Origin: Roseibium sp. MMSF_3544
GTDB lineage: Bacteria; Pseudomonadota; Alphaproteobacteria; Rhizobiales; Stappiaceae
Length of the DNA: 64,000 bases
Direction of reading: 5' to 3'
Assembly (NCBI RefSeq): GCF_030732845.1
Contig: NZ_JASHKA010000005.1
Span: 186,001 to 250,000, forward strand
The notes under the pieces were generated by a model, which worked only from the letters and a program-made list of their open reading frames with translations, had not been told where the DNA came from and ran no database searches. This document shows, piece after piece, positions 45,091 through 53,691 of this stretch (its first letter is position 1; every line of letters starts with the position of its first letter). A program made the position numbers and the translations under genes.

Positions 45091-46115
45091 CAGTGCACCT
45101 TCAGTTCGAAGCCGCCGGGTTGATGACTTCGGTGCAGGATCTCGGCAGGTTTGGCTCGCAGGCTCTTGGCATTCCGACTTCCGGAGCACTGGACCCAATT
45201 TCACTGCGGATTGCCAATGTTCTGGTCGGCAACGAGGAAAGTGCCGCCGGGCTTGAACTCCGTTTTCTTGGACCGCGGATCAGGGTGGTTGGCGGAAAAG
45301 CAAGGGTCGCGCTTATCGGCACGAGCGCCGGACTTGAGGTTCTCGAGCCTGAGCGGCGAGCACTTCCGCCCGGCCAGAGCGTTACTCTGGCGGATGGCGA
45401 GCTTTTTCGCGTCGGGACGGTTTCGGATAGCTCCTGCTGTTACCTGGCTTTTGCCGGAGGATTTGAGCTTCCAGCGCCGTTCGGCAGCCAATCCACTTAT
45501 CCGCCAGCGGCTCTAGGTGGATTTGAAGGACGGTACCTGCGTGACGGCGACCGTGTTCCGCTGAGCGGTCAACTCCTTGGCGAGGCACCGGAGCGCGGAA
45601 TTGAGCTTGATTTATCGTTGTGGGGAGATGGTCCGATACGCGTCGTTCCCGGTCCCCAGGATGATTATTTTTCCGAAAATGCATGGGAAACGTTTCTGGG
45701 CTCGGACTATGAAATCGGTCAGGCCTCGAACCGCATGGGATTGCGTTTGGTAGGGCCCGAACTGGAACACACCAAGGGGTACAACATCCCTTCGGACGGG
45801 ATCGTAACCGGCTCCATTCAGGTGCCGGGAAGCGGTTTGCCGATCATTTTGCTCTCCGATCGGCAAACAACCGGCGGCTATCCGAAAATTGCCAGTGTGG
45901 CGTCAGTCGATCTGCCGCGCCTCGGCCGAACCAGACCAGGAGCCCGTCTCAGCTTCGAGGCGATTGACGTCGAGACGGCAGAAACCTTGCGCCGGGAACA
46001 GGAAGTCCGCATTCGACGGCAGATCGACGCAATCAAGATTTTACCGGCCGGCGCTGAAGCCCTTCAGCAAAGACTTATGGGATCAAACCTCATAAGCGGA
46101 GTTATCAGAGGATAG
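45087..46115 (+). CDS. pxpC: 5-oxoprolinase subunit PxpC (KipA-like, biotin-dependent carboxyltransferase fold)
   Basis: A 342-residue subunit with AGLMTSVQDLGRFGSQALGI, the SGALDPISLRIAN loop, IRVVPGPQDDYFSENAWETF and the C-terminal PILLLSDRQTTGGYPKIA-like stretch (here PIILLSDRQTTGGYPKIA). It completes the PxpABC set. It ends a plus-strand run that starts at the aminotransferase; a convergent glutamine synthetase-like gene follows after 162 bp with no obvious terminator. Confidence 0.92.
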   Translation: MTVHLQFEAAGLMTSVQDLGRFGSQALGIPTSGALDPISLRIANVLVGNEESAAGLELRFLGPRIRVVGGKARVALIGTSAGLEVLEPERRALPPGQSVTLADGELFRVGTVSDSSCCYLAFAGGFELPAPFGSQSTYPPAALGGFEGRYLRDGDRVPLSGQLLGEAPERGIELDLSLWGDGPIRVVPGPQDDYFSENAWETFLGSDYEIGQASNRMGLRLVGPELEHTKGYNIPSDGIVTGSIQVPGSGLPIILLSDRQTTGGYPKIASVASVDLPRLGRTRPGARLSFEAIDVETAETLRREQEVRIRRQIDAIKILPAGAEALQQRLMGSNLISGVIRG

Positions 46116-46277
46116 CGGGTCCCCCTGCAAAAGGACGCTCGCAAAATATCGGTACTTTTGGCTCGAACCGGTGAAGTTGCCAAGTGAGATCGTCGCGCAT
46201 ACGCCGGTCTGCAACGAGTAGCACGAGTTCCATTGGGACGGCTTCAAGGCGTGAAGCGGTTCTCAACGAAGATCAAG

Positions 46278-47579
46278 TCAATAAGTTTTCTCGTAGATCG
46301 CGCATTGTTCGGCGACGTCGAGGTTTGCCACATGCGCAATTTCCGATTCTTTGTGGGCACGGTAGACAGGCGCGAAACGCTCCGGGAACCAGCCGGTGAC
46401 GACGGGGTTTGACGCAAATCTTTCCAGGGCGGCGTCCAGTGTTTGCGGGAGCCGGATGAAACCGCGTTCAGCAAGCGCTTCCGGAGCAAGCAACGAAAGA
46501 TCTTCTTCGGTCGGAACCGGGGCTGATAGCTGGTCTTCAACGCCCTGGCATCCTGCATGAACAATCGCCGCCAGTGCCAGGTGAGGGCAGGCCGCCGCAT
46601 CACCCGCGCGGTATTCAATATTGAACTGCTTTGCGATGGAGGCCGGGTCCTTTGCGGTAACCGGACAAACGCGCAGGCTCGCCTCCCGGTCCCTGTATCC
46701 CAGGTTGTTATAGGCAGCAGACCAGCGATGCGGTGTCAGGCGCAGGTAGGATATGACCGAGGGGGCTGTCAGGGCGAGAATGCTGTCCAGGTATTTCAGG
46801 ACACCTGCCGCAAAGGACGATGTCAGGTCCGACATGCCGCAAGTGCCATTGGGGTCATAGCTCACCGGGTTGCCGCTTGGGTCGAGGAAACTCATGTGAA
46901 TGTGGACGCCGTTGCCGACGCTGGCCGGGTCACGGATTGGCGTATAAGTCGCGTCAAAGCCAAGGTGCTTTGCTGTTGAACGGGTGAGTTCGCGCACAAT
47001 CACGGCCGCATCGGCGGCACGAACACCCTCTTCAGGACCGATCACCACTTCGATCTGGTTCTGGCCGTATTCCTTCATGATGCTGTCGGGTGTGAACCCT
47101 GCGGCAGCAATCTGCCCCATCAGCATTTCGCAAAGCTCTCTGTGGGCTTCAAAACCCCTGCGTCCATAGCCTTCGCCGAGCAACTCCGTGTCACTCTTGA
47201 CCTGGAATTCATGTTCAAACGCTGCCAGCAAACGGACACCGGCAACACCTTCCAAACGATCAAGAGCGGATTTCAAGATCGAGCGCGTACAAAGTTCCCA
47301 GGGATCGCCTTCAAGAGTAACGATGTCGCCAAGCATGAAGCGTTCGACTCTTTCACCGAACTGCGCGTTCACAGCAACCTGCCGGTCTGGGATCAACAGG
47401 AGATCGCCCAAGGCACCAAACGGGCTCTCGGCAATGTTGTCGAAGCAGTTGATCTGCACGTTTGTCGGCGTCCAGCCAACGCCGCGTTGGAGCCGTTTTT
47501 CAAGCTGGTCAGCGGGAAAAGCCTTGCCGCGAACTTTGCCCGCCAGATCGCAGGTCGCCGCGAAAATCAAATCGGTCAT
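46278..47579 (-). CDS. Glutamine synthetase-family ligase (gamma-glutamylpolyamine synthetase-like)
   Basis: A 433-residue enzyme of the GS fold that ligates glutamate to ammonia or an amine. The catalytic motifs are visible: EHEFQ (about 121-125) with the second glutamate in GQNQIEVV, GNGVHIHMSFLDP, and the ATP/Arg region HRWSAAYNNLGYRDREASLR. It lacks the adenylylation-loop features of housekeeping GlnA, so an amine-glutamylating (PuuA-like) role is likelier than ammonia assimilation. It overlaps the RpiR regulator by 4 bp and is probably controlled by it. The substrate amine is unknown. Confidence 0.85.
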   Translation of the reverse strand: MTDLIFAATCDLAGKVRGKAFPADQLEKRLQRGVGWTPTNVQINCFDNIAESPFGALGDLLLIPDRQVAVNAQFGERVERFMLGDIVTLEGDPWELCTRSILKSALDRLEGVAGVRLLAAFEHEFQVKSDTELLGEGYGRRGFEAHRELCEMLMGQIAAAGFTPDSIMKEYGQNQIEVVIGPEEGVRAADAAVIVRELTRSTAKHLGFDATYTPIRDPASVGNGVHIHMSFLDPSGNPVSYDPNGTCGMSDLTSSFAAGVLKYLDSILALTAPSVISYLRLTPHRWSAAYNNLGYRDREASLRVCPVTAKDPASIAKQFNIEYRAGDAAACPHLALAAIVHAGCQGVEDQLSAPVPTEEDLSLLAPEALAERGFIRLPQTLDAALERFASNPVVTGWFPERFAPVYRAHKESEIAHVANLDVAEQCAIYEKTY

Positions 47580-48424
47580 GTCTCGCTCTCTCCGTCAAAT
47601 TGCCGTGCCGCGTCCCAGGCTTCGATCCGCTGACGTGTGTTGTCCCAGTTGTCTTCCGCCACGCGCGTCACAAGCGCTTCAGTCACTGCAAGCGCCGCAG
47701 AGTAGCTGTCCCAGATGGTGCCGATTTCAATCGGGACTGCAAGGACTTCCGACGCATGACGGGTGGCGGGCGAAAGCCATTTGTCGGTCATCAGGATGAC
47801 CTGGGCCTTCCGCTCCAGTGCCGCCTGTTCCGCCAACCGGGTCATGTTGGTTTGGTAACGGCGGAAATCCACAATGAAAAAGACGTCGCCCGGTCGCATG
47901 CGCAACAGATATTCCGGCCAGCCTTCCGGGTCACGCGGCAGGTGATAGACACCCTGGCGGGCCTGGCGCAAATGGAAAGACATGTGCTGGGCAACCGTGT
48001 CACTGATCCGGCCCCCGATCGCATAAACATTGCGTTTCGGGTCAGACAGAAGCGCACAGATCCGAGTGAATTGTCCTTCGGTGATTGCCTCTGTCGCAGA
48101 TTGCATCTGTTTGGCTGCCCGCGAAATGAATTCGCCAAGGTAGCCGCCTTCGATGCGCTTGCCCGTTTCGCGGATCTCGACCGGTGAGCGGTCGCCTTCC
48201 TTCAGTTCAGCGATCAGGCGCCGCTGCATTTCCGGGTAACCGGAAAGACCGAGTTTCGTTACGAATCGTGAAATCGATGGGGGCGATACCTCTGCGCGCT
48301 CTGCCAGTTCCTGGATCGAAATAAGGCCGGCATACGGGTAGTCGGACAAAAGCGCAGTGGTAAGTTTTCGCTCTGATTGCGTGAGATTATTTGCGAATGT
48401 TTCGATAATGCTGCGGATCGACAT
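47576..48424 (-). CDS. RpiR-family transcriptional regulator (HTH + SIS domain)
   Basis: A 282-residue regulator. The N-terminal helix-turn-helix is ISIQELAERAEVSPPSISRF (about 34-53), and the C-terminal SIS ligand domain (about 115-260) includes NVYAIGGRISDTVAQHMSFH. RpiR proteins usually sense phosphosugars, but homologues in amine clusters control N-acyl or polyamine catabolism. It is divergent from the N-formylglutamate amidohydrolase operon across an 81-bp gap with two palindromes, and upstream of the GS-like gene, so it probably controls both. Confidence 0.87.
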   Translation of the reverse strand: MSIRSIIETFANNLTQSERKLTTALLSDYPYAGLISIQELAERAEVSPPSISRFVTKLGLSGYPEMQRRLIAELKEGDRSPVEIRETGKRIEGGYLGEFISRAAKQMQSATEAITEGQFTRICALLSDPKRNVYAIGGRISDTVAQHMSFHLRQARQGVYHLPRDPEGWPEYLLRMRPGDVFFIVDFRRYQTNMTRLAEQAALERKAQVILMTDKWLSPATRHASEVLAVPIEIGTIWDSYSAALAVTEALVTRVAEDNWDNTRQRIEAWDAARQFDGESET

Positions 48425-48438
48425 GGGTCATTGATGTC

Positions 48439-48475
48439 TGTAAAAATTTTTTCAGTCAACTAAAATTACTTGACT
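48439..48475. promoter_or_regulatory. Two adjacent palindromes in the RpiR / amidohydrolase divergent promoter
   Basis: At 48439-48454 TGTAAAAATTTTTTCA is an inverted repeat with one mismatched pair (positions 3/14). At 48454-48475 AGTCAA and TTGACT bracket CTAAAATTAC; the arms extend inwards with a single mismatch to a nearly symmetric 22-bp element. Both lie between the divergent RpiR and amidohydrolase starts (about 31-67 bp from the amidohydrolase ATG). They are likely RpiR operators, and TTGACT may also serve as a -35 element. Confidence 0.45.
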
Positions 48476-48505
48476 ATGAAAAGTTAATTTCTCTTACTTG
48501 AGGAC

Positions 48506-49282
48506 ATGACCGTAGCGCAAGCAGACCGATCCGTGCTGTTGACGACTGCCGATCCGGACCCCGTCGGAACGATTAATTTCGACAGCCCGGCGCCGGTCAT
48601 CCTGGTTTGCGAGCATGCAGGGCGGGCCATTCCCGGGAGGCTGGGTGATCTTGGTATCTCGGCAGATGTCCTGAACAGTCATCGTGGCTGGGATATCGGT
48701 GCGGAAGCCGTGGCGCGCGACGTTGCCAGCCAATTGGATGCACCCTTGATCTTGCAGCGGTACAGCCGGCTGGTGATTGACGCGAACCGACCGCCGAATT
48801 CACCTTTCGCCATTCCGACGGTCAGCGACAACGCCGACATACCCGGAAATCGTGACCTGTCGGAGGATGATCGACAACTGCGGATCACCTCCATTTTCGA
48901 ACCGATGAATCAGAGGATCGATGAGCTTTTTGCTGCCTCACCACGTAAGGCTGCCTTTTCAATCCATTCCTTCACGCCTGAGCTTGGCGGCGTCGAACGC
49001 CCTTGGCACGCCGGTTTTTTGAGCCGCAAGAGTATCGCCAGTTCTGAAGCGCTCATGAACTCGGTCGCCCGCGGCGCGCCAGGAATGCTTATGGCACTCA
49101 ACCAGCCATACCGCATCGAAGACGATACCGACTGGTTCATTCCGCATCATGCGGAAACCCGGAACTTGCCTCACTGCCTGATCGAAATCCGCAATGACCA
49201 GATCCAGACACCGGAAGGTGTCGCGTTTTGGGCCGGGTTGCTGAGCGATGCGATCACCGATCTCCTGGAGACCTTGCCATGA
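48506..49282 (+). CDS. N-formylglutamate amidohydrolase family protein
   Basis: A 258-residue zinc-type amidohydrolase; characterised members release glutamate from N-formylglutamate in histidine catabolism. Landmarks: VCEHAGRAIP (about 33-42), HRGWDIGAEAVA, SRLVIDANRPPNSP, and HSFTPELGG. GAGGA stands before the ATG. It heads an operon with an isochorismatase-fold hydrolase and a full Liv-type ABC transporter; no hutHUI genes are nearby, so the substrate may be another N-acyl or N-carbamoyl amino acid. Controlled presumably by the divergent RpiR. Confidence 0.88.
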   Translation: MTVAQADRSVLLTTADPDPVGTINFDSPAPVILVCEHAGRAIPGRLGDLGISADVLNSHRGWDIGAEAVARDVASQLDAPLILQRYSRLVIDANRPPNSPFAIPTVSDNADIPGNRDLSEDDRQLRITSIFEPMNQRIDELFAASPRKAAFSIHSFTPELGGVERPWHAGFLSRKSIASSEALMNSVARGAPGMLMALNQPYRIEDDTDWFIPHHAETRNLPHCLIEIRNDQIQTPEGVAFWAGLLSDAITDLLETLP

Positions 49283-49929
49283 CGCTCACCCGCGAGCTGC
49301 CTCTCACGACTTCGCAGTCTGCGCTCCTGTTCATCGATGTTCAGAATTTTTCGGCGCACCGAAACGGCGCCGAATTCAAGGACCTGGGTAAAGACGAGTT
49401 TCAGGCGAAATATGGCTGGTTCTTCGATGAGCTCGACGCGCGCGTCATCCCGAACATGGCCGCGATTCAAGCTGCGTGCCGGTCTGCGGGTGTGGAGGTC
49501 ATGTATACGACGATCGAAAGCCTGACACTCGACGGCCGGGACCGTTCACTGGACTACAAGATCACCGGGTTCCATGTCCCCAAGGGCTCTTGGGATGGAA
49601 AAGTAATCGATCAGATTGCGCCGCAAGGCGACGAAATCGTGCTTCCAAAGTCATCGTCATCTGTCTTCGTCTCCACCCATATCGACTACATCCTGCGAAA
49701 TCTTGGTGTGCGGCAGTTGGTGATTTCCGGACTGATTACGGATCAATGCGTGGAAAGCGCAATTCGGGACGCCTGCGATCTTGGCTATTTGGTAACGCAG
49801 GTGACGGATGCCTGCCTGACATACTCGCAGCAGCGGCACGACAATTCTCTTCAGACAATCAAAGGCTATTGCCGTCAGGTGACGACGGCGGAGCTGATCG
49901 CTGAACTTGAACGGGTCAGCGATGATTAG
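49279..49929 (+). CDS. Isochorismatase-fold amidohydrolase (RutB / N-carbamoylsarcosine amidase-like)
   Basis: A 216-residue cysteine hydrolase. The catalytic triad is visible: Asp in LLFIDVQN (about 20), Lys in VLPKSSSSVF (about 124) and Cys in TDQCVESA (about 159). The fold family includes N-carbamoylsarcosine amidase, ureidoacrylate amidohydrolase and biuret hydrolase, all of which cleave a carbamoyl group. The ATG at 49279 overlaps the previous gene's stop by ATGA. In a region that also has HyuA/HyuB, a carbamoyl-amino-acid substrate is attractive, but not proven. Confidence 0.86.
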   Translation: MTLTRELPLTTSQSALLFIDVQNFSAHRNGAEFKDLGKDEFQAKYGWFFDELDARVIPNMAAIQAACRSAGVEVMYTTIESLTLDGRDRSLDYKITGFHVPKGSWDGKVIDQIAPQGDEIVLPKSSSSVFVSTHIDYILRNLGVRQLVISGLITDQCVESAIRDACDLGYLVTQVTDACLTYSQQRHDNSLQTIKGYCRQVTTAELIAELERVSDD

Positions 49930-51817
49930 CACGGCATCCGCCCTTCCTCTGGAGACCCATCCGGCACGCCTTGCTGCGGCAAACTGGGTTCGAACCGCGA
50001 TATGCATCTTGCTTCTTGCCGCGGTCGTTGCCTGCCTGACATTGGCATTCGGGCGAACCGGTGAGCGCATTGCTGTGCAGCTTTGCGTGAATGTCACGGC
50101 CGTTGTCGCCCTCGGATTGTTCTGCGGAAACACCGGTATCGTGTCCTTTGGACATGGTGCCTTCATGGCACTTGGCGCCTATCTGTCCGGCATCCTGACC
50201 ATGCCCGCCGGTCTGCAGCGCACGGCCCTTCCGAACTTGCCGGACTTCCTCGCAGCACATGAACTGAGCGTCTGGCTTGCCCTGCCCATCGTGGCGATTG
50301 CCGGACTGTGCTTTGCTGCGGTAACCGGCAGCGCGATCGCACGTCTTGCAGGGGCTTCTGCCACGATCGCAACGCTGGGTCTTTTAATCATCACGCATGG
50401 GATCGCAGTCGGAGCCCGCGAAATAACGCGCGGCAGTCAGACATTTTTCGGTGTGCCCCGCGTGACGGATCTGACGATTGCGCTTGGTGCGGCACTGGTT
50501 TTCATCGTGATTGCACGGCTCTATCGGGAGAGCCGCCACGGGCTTTTTGCGCGCGCAGCGCGTGATGATCCGGACGCGGCAAGTGCACTCGGTATCAGTC
50601 CGCGGCGCACACGCTTCGTTTCCTGGTGCCTGTCGGGAGCGCTGGCAACCGTGGCAGGAGCGCTCTACGGACATATGCTGGGCGCGTTTTCACCGGCATC
50701 CTTTTATCTGTCGCTGGTTTTTGCGCACGTCGCCATGATGATTGTCGGTGGCATGGCCTCGGTCGGTGGCGCGGTTGCCGGCGTTATGGTGGTCACGCTG
50801 CTTCAGGACACCGTTCGCCAGTTCGAAGGTGGCGCCGAGCTTTTGGGGTTTGTCTTTCCGGAGTTTTTCGGTCTGACCACAATCGCGCTCGGCCTCGCGA
50901 TATTGCTCGTTATCTGGCTTCGGCCCCAAGGCCTTGTCGGCAGCTTTGAGCTTGGCCCCGGCGCAGACGCTCCTTTCCTGCGTCGTATTGGCCGCGGAAC
51001 GAAACCGGCAAACGACCCTGAAAAGGTGGCGGAGACCATGCTCCAGGCCCGATCGCTTTCCAAGAGCTTTGCCGGGGTGAGGGCGGTAGATGATGTCAGC
51101 TTTGATGTCCCGACAGGACGGATCACGGGTCTCATCGGTCCAAATGGTGCAGGCAAGTCCACCCTGGTCAATCTGTTGACCCATCAGTACGACGCCGATG
51201 CAGGAAAGGCTCTGATCAACGGCACCGAACTGACCAAGGTCCGCCGCGAGGCTGTTGCCGGCAAAGGCGTGTCGCGTTCGTTCCAGAATTTGCGCCTATT
51301 TCGGGGGCTCACCGGATATGAAAACGTACTGGTCGGATCCTTGGCTGCAGGACGTTCCAGGCAGTTGGCGGCGCCGGTTGCCATTCGAGAGCTTGGCGAC
51401 CTGGATCTTGGCGAGGTTGCCGGCAAAACGGCCGACGCCCTTCCTTACGGAGCCCGCAAACGCCTCGAGATTGCGCGATCGCTTTCGCAGGATCCATCGA
51501 TCCTGCTGCTCGATGAACCGGCCGCCGGCATGAACCCCGCTGAAACGGATGACCTTGCCGACCGGCTGGTACGCACCAGCGAGGCGAGGGGGCTGGGAAT
51601 ACTTCTCATCGATCACGACCTGAAATTCGTGAACCGTCTTTCGAACTGGATCGTGGTCATGAACCGCGGCGAAGTGATCGCCCAGGGTCTGCCTGAAGAC
51701 ATAAGAACCAATCCGTCGGTCATAGAAGCCTACATAGGCCGGGGCCGGACGGCAGCGGAGGCACAGTTTGTGCCCAACAAAACCACCAGAGTGCTAACAG
51801 TCGGAGTTGATCAATGA
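49922..51817 (+). CDS. LivM-LivG fusion: branched-chain-type ABC permease fused to ATPase
   Basis: A 631-residue protein that joins a LivM-type permease (about 25-335, ten hydrophobic segments, with FGHGAFMALGAYLSG) to a LivG-type ATPase (about 370-600). The ATPase has Walker A LIGPNGAGKSTLVN, the signature LPYGARKRLEIA and Walker B ILLLDEPAAGMNP. Inner-membrane component of an amino-acid or amide uptake system with the next three genes. The chosen ATG overlaps the preceding stop by 8 bp; an in-frame TTG 15 bp earlier is less likely. Confidence 0.9.
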   Translation: MISTASALPLETHPARLAAANWVRTAICILLLAAVVACLTLAFGRTGERIAVQLCVNVTAVVALGLFCGNTGIVSFGHGAFMALGAYLSGILTMPAGLQRTALPNLPDFLAAHELSVWLALPIVAIAGLCFAAVTGSAIARLAGASATIATLGLLIITHGIAVGAREITRGSQTFFGVPRVTDLTIALGAALVFIVIARLYRESRHGLFARAARDDPDAASALGISPRRTRFVSWCLSGALATVAGALYGHMLGAFSPASFYLSLVFAHVAMMIVGGMASVGGAVAGVMVVTLLQDTVRQFEGGAELLGFVFPEFFGLTTIALGLAILLVIWLRPQGLVGSFELGPGADAPFLRRIGRGTKPANDPEKVAETMLQARSLSKSFAGVRAVDDVSFDVPTGRITGLIGPNGAGKSTLVNLLTHQYDADAGKALINGTELTKVRREAVAGKGVSRSFQNLRLFRGLTGYENVLVGSLAAGRSRQLAAPVAIRELGDLDLGEVAGKTADALPYGARKRLEIARSLSQDPSILLLDEPAAGMNPAETDDLADRLVRTSEARGLGILLIDHDLKFVNRLSNWIVVMNRGEVIAQGLPEDIRTNPSVIEAYIGRGRTAAEAQFVPNKTTRVLTVGVDQ

Positions 51818-52965
51818 AACTGAAATTCGCTTTTCTGGCGGCGGCTAGCGCCGCTGCAATAACGGGTACAGCAGTTGCGGATGAATACGTGATTGGTGTC
51901 ATGTCAGCGCAATCTGGCTATCTTGCTCCTTACGACGGACCGGCCTATGCCGGCTTCCAGTTCTGCATCGATGAAAAAAATGCCGCCGGTGGCCTCAACG
52001 GCAACCTCAAGGTCAAGACAATCGTCAAGGACACGCGGTCCGACATCGCAGAAGGCGTCAAGGTCGTTCAGGAAATGATCGATGAAGGGGCGCAGTTCAT
52101 CGTTTCTTCCGCAGACGCCGACCCGACAATCGCAGCTGCTCAGATAACCATGGCGGACAACATCCCGACGATGACTTTCGCGGGGACCGCACCGGTTCTG
52201 ACACAGGTTGGCCCGCATGTTTTCGGCAGCTACCCGGCAGACAATCAGCAGGGGGCAGTTCTGGCAAGTTATGCGCGCGACCAGGGCCTGGAGCGAGTCT
52301 GGCTGGTGAAGTCACCCGACAGTGCCTACACCCTTGGGGGTCCGGAATATTTCGGGTCCGCATTTGAATCCCTTGGCGGCGAGGTCATCGGCGAGAGCCT
52401 TTATTCGCTCAACCAGCCCGACTTTTCTGCCATCGTGACCAACATCAAGGCCGCTGACCCGGCACCCGACGTTATCGTGACCTGGGCTTGGGAACCTGAT
52501 TTCCCCGCGTTTATCAAGGCTCTGCGCGGCGCAGGTGTTGAAACGCAGGTTATGGGAGGAGACGTTCTCGACACGCCAACCGTTCGCGGTCTCGGCGAGG
52601 TGGTCGATGGTGTCGTCCACACGTCCGGTGGGTTCCCGGACGAAGGCTCGGCCTATGCCGATTTCATCGCGCGTTTCGAAAAGGCAACAGGCACCACGCC
52701 CGACAACAACTACTACGTCAACGGCTGTGACATCGCCAACATGATCGAACAGGCGGTCGCTGCTGCCGGATCAACCGACCCGGCGGCCGTCAGTGCAGCC
52801 ATGGCCGAGATCAAGGACGGGGAGGGCGTGATGTCGAACTTCACATTCGCGGGTACCGATCGCATGCCGCTTCGGGACGTGGTCGTCGCTGGCATCACAG
52901 CGGACGGCAAGAAGGAGTTCATCCTGCGGTCAACCGCCGATCCGGAAACTCTCCCGAAACCCTGA
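51814..52965 (+). CDS. Branched-chain-type ABC transporter substrate-binding protein
   Basis: A 383-residue periplasmic binding protein of the Peripla_BP_6 (LivJ/LivK) family. The signal peptide MKLKFAFLAAASAAAITGTA is cleaved near VADE. The mature start YVIGVMSAQSGYLAPYDG and NAAGGLNGNLKV are typical. It overlaps the fusion gene by ATGA. Such proteins bind amino acids, amides or urea derivatives; the ligand here is likely the substrate of the operon's amidohydrolases (inference). Confidence 0.9.
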   Translation: MKLKFAFLAAASAAAITGTAVADEYVIGVMSAQSGYLAPYDGPAYAGFQFCIDEKNAAGGLNGNLKVKTIVKDTRSDIAEGVKVVQEMIDEGAQFIVSSADADPTIAAAQITMADNIPTMTFAGTAPVLTQVGPHVFGSYPADNQQGAVLASYARDQGLERVWLVKSPDSAYTLGGPEYFGSAFESLGGEVIGESLYSLNQPDFSAIVTNIKAADPAPDVIVTWAWEPDFPAFIKALRGAGVETQVMGGDVLDTPTVRGLGEVVDGVVHTSGGFPDEGSAYADFIARFEKATGTTPDNNYYVNGCDIANMIEQAVAAAGSTDPAAVSAAMAEIKDGEGVMSNFTFAGTDRMPLRDVVVAGITADGKKEFILRSTADPETLPKP

Positions 52966-52973
52966 GGCCATAG

Positions 52974-53687
52974 ATGGAAAACGCTCTTGAAATCCGCAAT
53001 CTCGACATTCGCTATGGCGCCGTTCAGGCGGTGCGCGATGTCAGCCTGACGGTGAATGCCGGTAAGGTGACCGCCCTTCTGGGCGCTAACGGGGCCGGCA
53101 AGACCACGACCGTCATGGCCGTGGCCGGAGCCCGGAAGATTGCGGCAGGGAGCGTTTCCATCTTTGGAAAGGACATGACCGGCGCACCCGAAGACGCCAT
53201 TGTGCGCTCGGGTGTCGCCATCTCGCCGGAAGGGCGACGGGTGTTCGCTTCTTTGAGCGTGGAGGAAAACCTGACGCTTGCAGGCTCCGTCCTCGGCGAC
53301 TCAGCGCTCATGGCGGAGAGGCGCTCCGCGATGATGGAGCGCTTTCCGATCCTGTCGGAGCGGCGCACACAACCTGCCGGATTGCTCTCCGGCGGTGAAC
53401 AGCAAATGCTCGCGGTGGCGCGCGCCTTGATGAGCATGCCGAAACTGCTGCTGATGGATGAACCCTCGCTCGGCCTGGCGCCGCAAATGGTCGACCAGAT
53501 TTTCGCGATTGTCGAAGAATTGCGGAACGAAGGAATTTCCATCCTGCTCGTTGAGCAAAATGCGGCCTTGTCTCTCGAAGTCGCCGACCATGCTGTGGTT
53601 CTGGCTAATGGTGAGGTTGCAGCCGAAGGGCTCCCGGAAGACTTGAAGAACAACAGCCTGCTTCACGCAGCTTATTTGGCGGCCTGA
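52974..53687 (+). CDS. livF: Branched-chain-type ABC transporter ATPase, LivF type
   Basis: A 237-residue ABC ATPase with Walker A LLGANGAGKTTTVM (about 36-49), signature LLSGGEQQMLAVARAL (about 136-151), Walker B LLLMDEPSLGLAP and switch-His region replaced by EQN, all as in LivF. It is the second ATPase of the transporter, partnering the LivG half of the fusion protein. It follows the binding-protein gene by 8 nt. Confidence 0.92.
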   Translation: MENALEIRNLDIRYGAVQAVRDVSLTVNAGKVTALLGANGAGKTTTVMAVAGARKIAAGSVSIFGKDMTGAPEDAIVRSGVAISPEGRRVFASLSVEENLTLAGSVLGDSALMAERRSAMMERFPILSERRTQPAGLLSGGEQQMLAVARALMSMPKLLLMDEPSLGLAPQMVDQIFAIVEELRNEGISILLVEQNAALSLEVADHAVVLANGEVAAEGLPEDLKNNSLLHAAYLAA

Positions 53688-53691
53688 TCTG

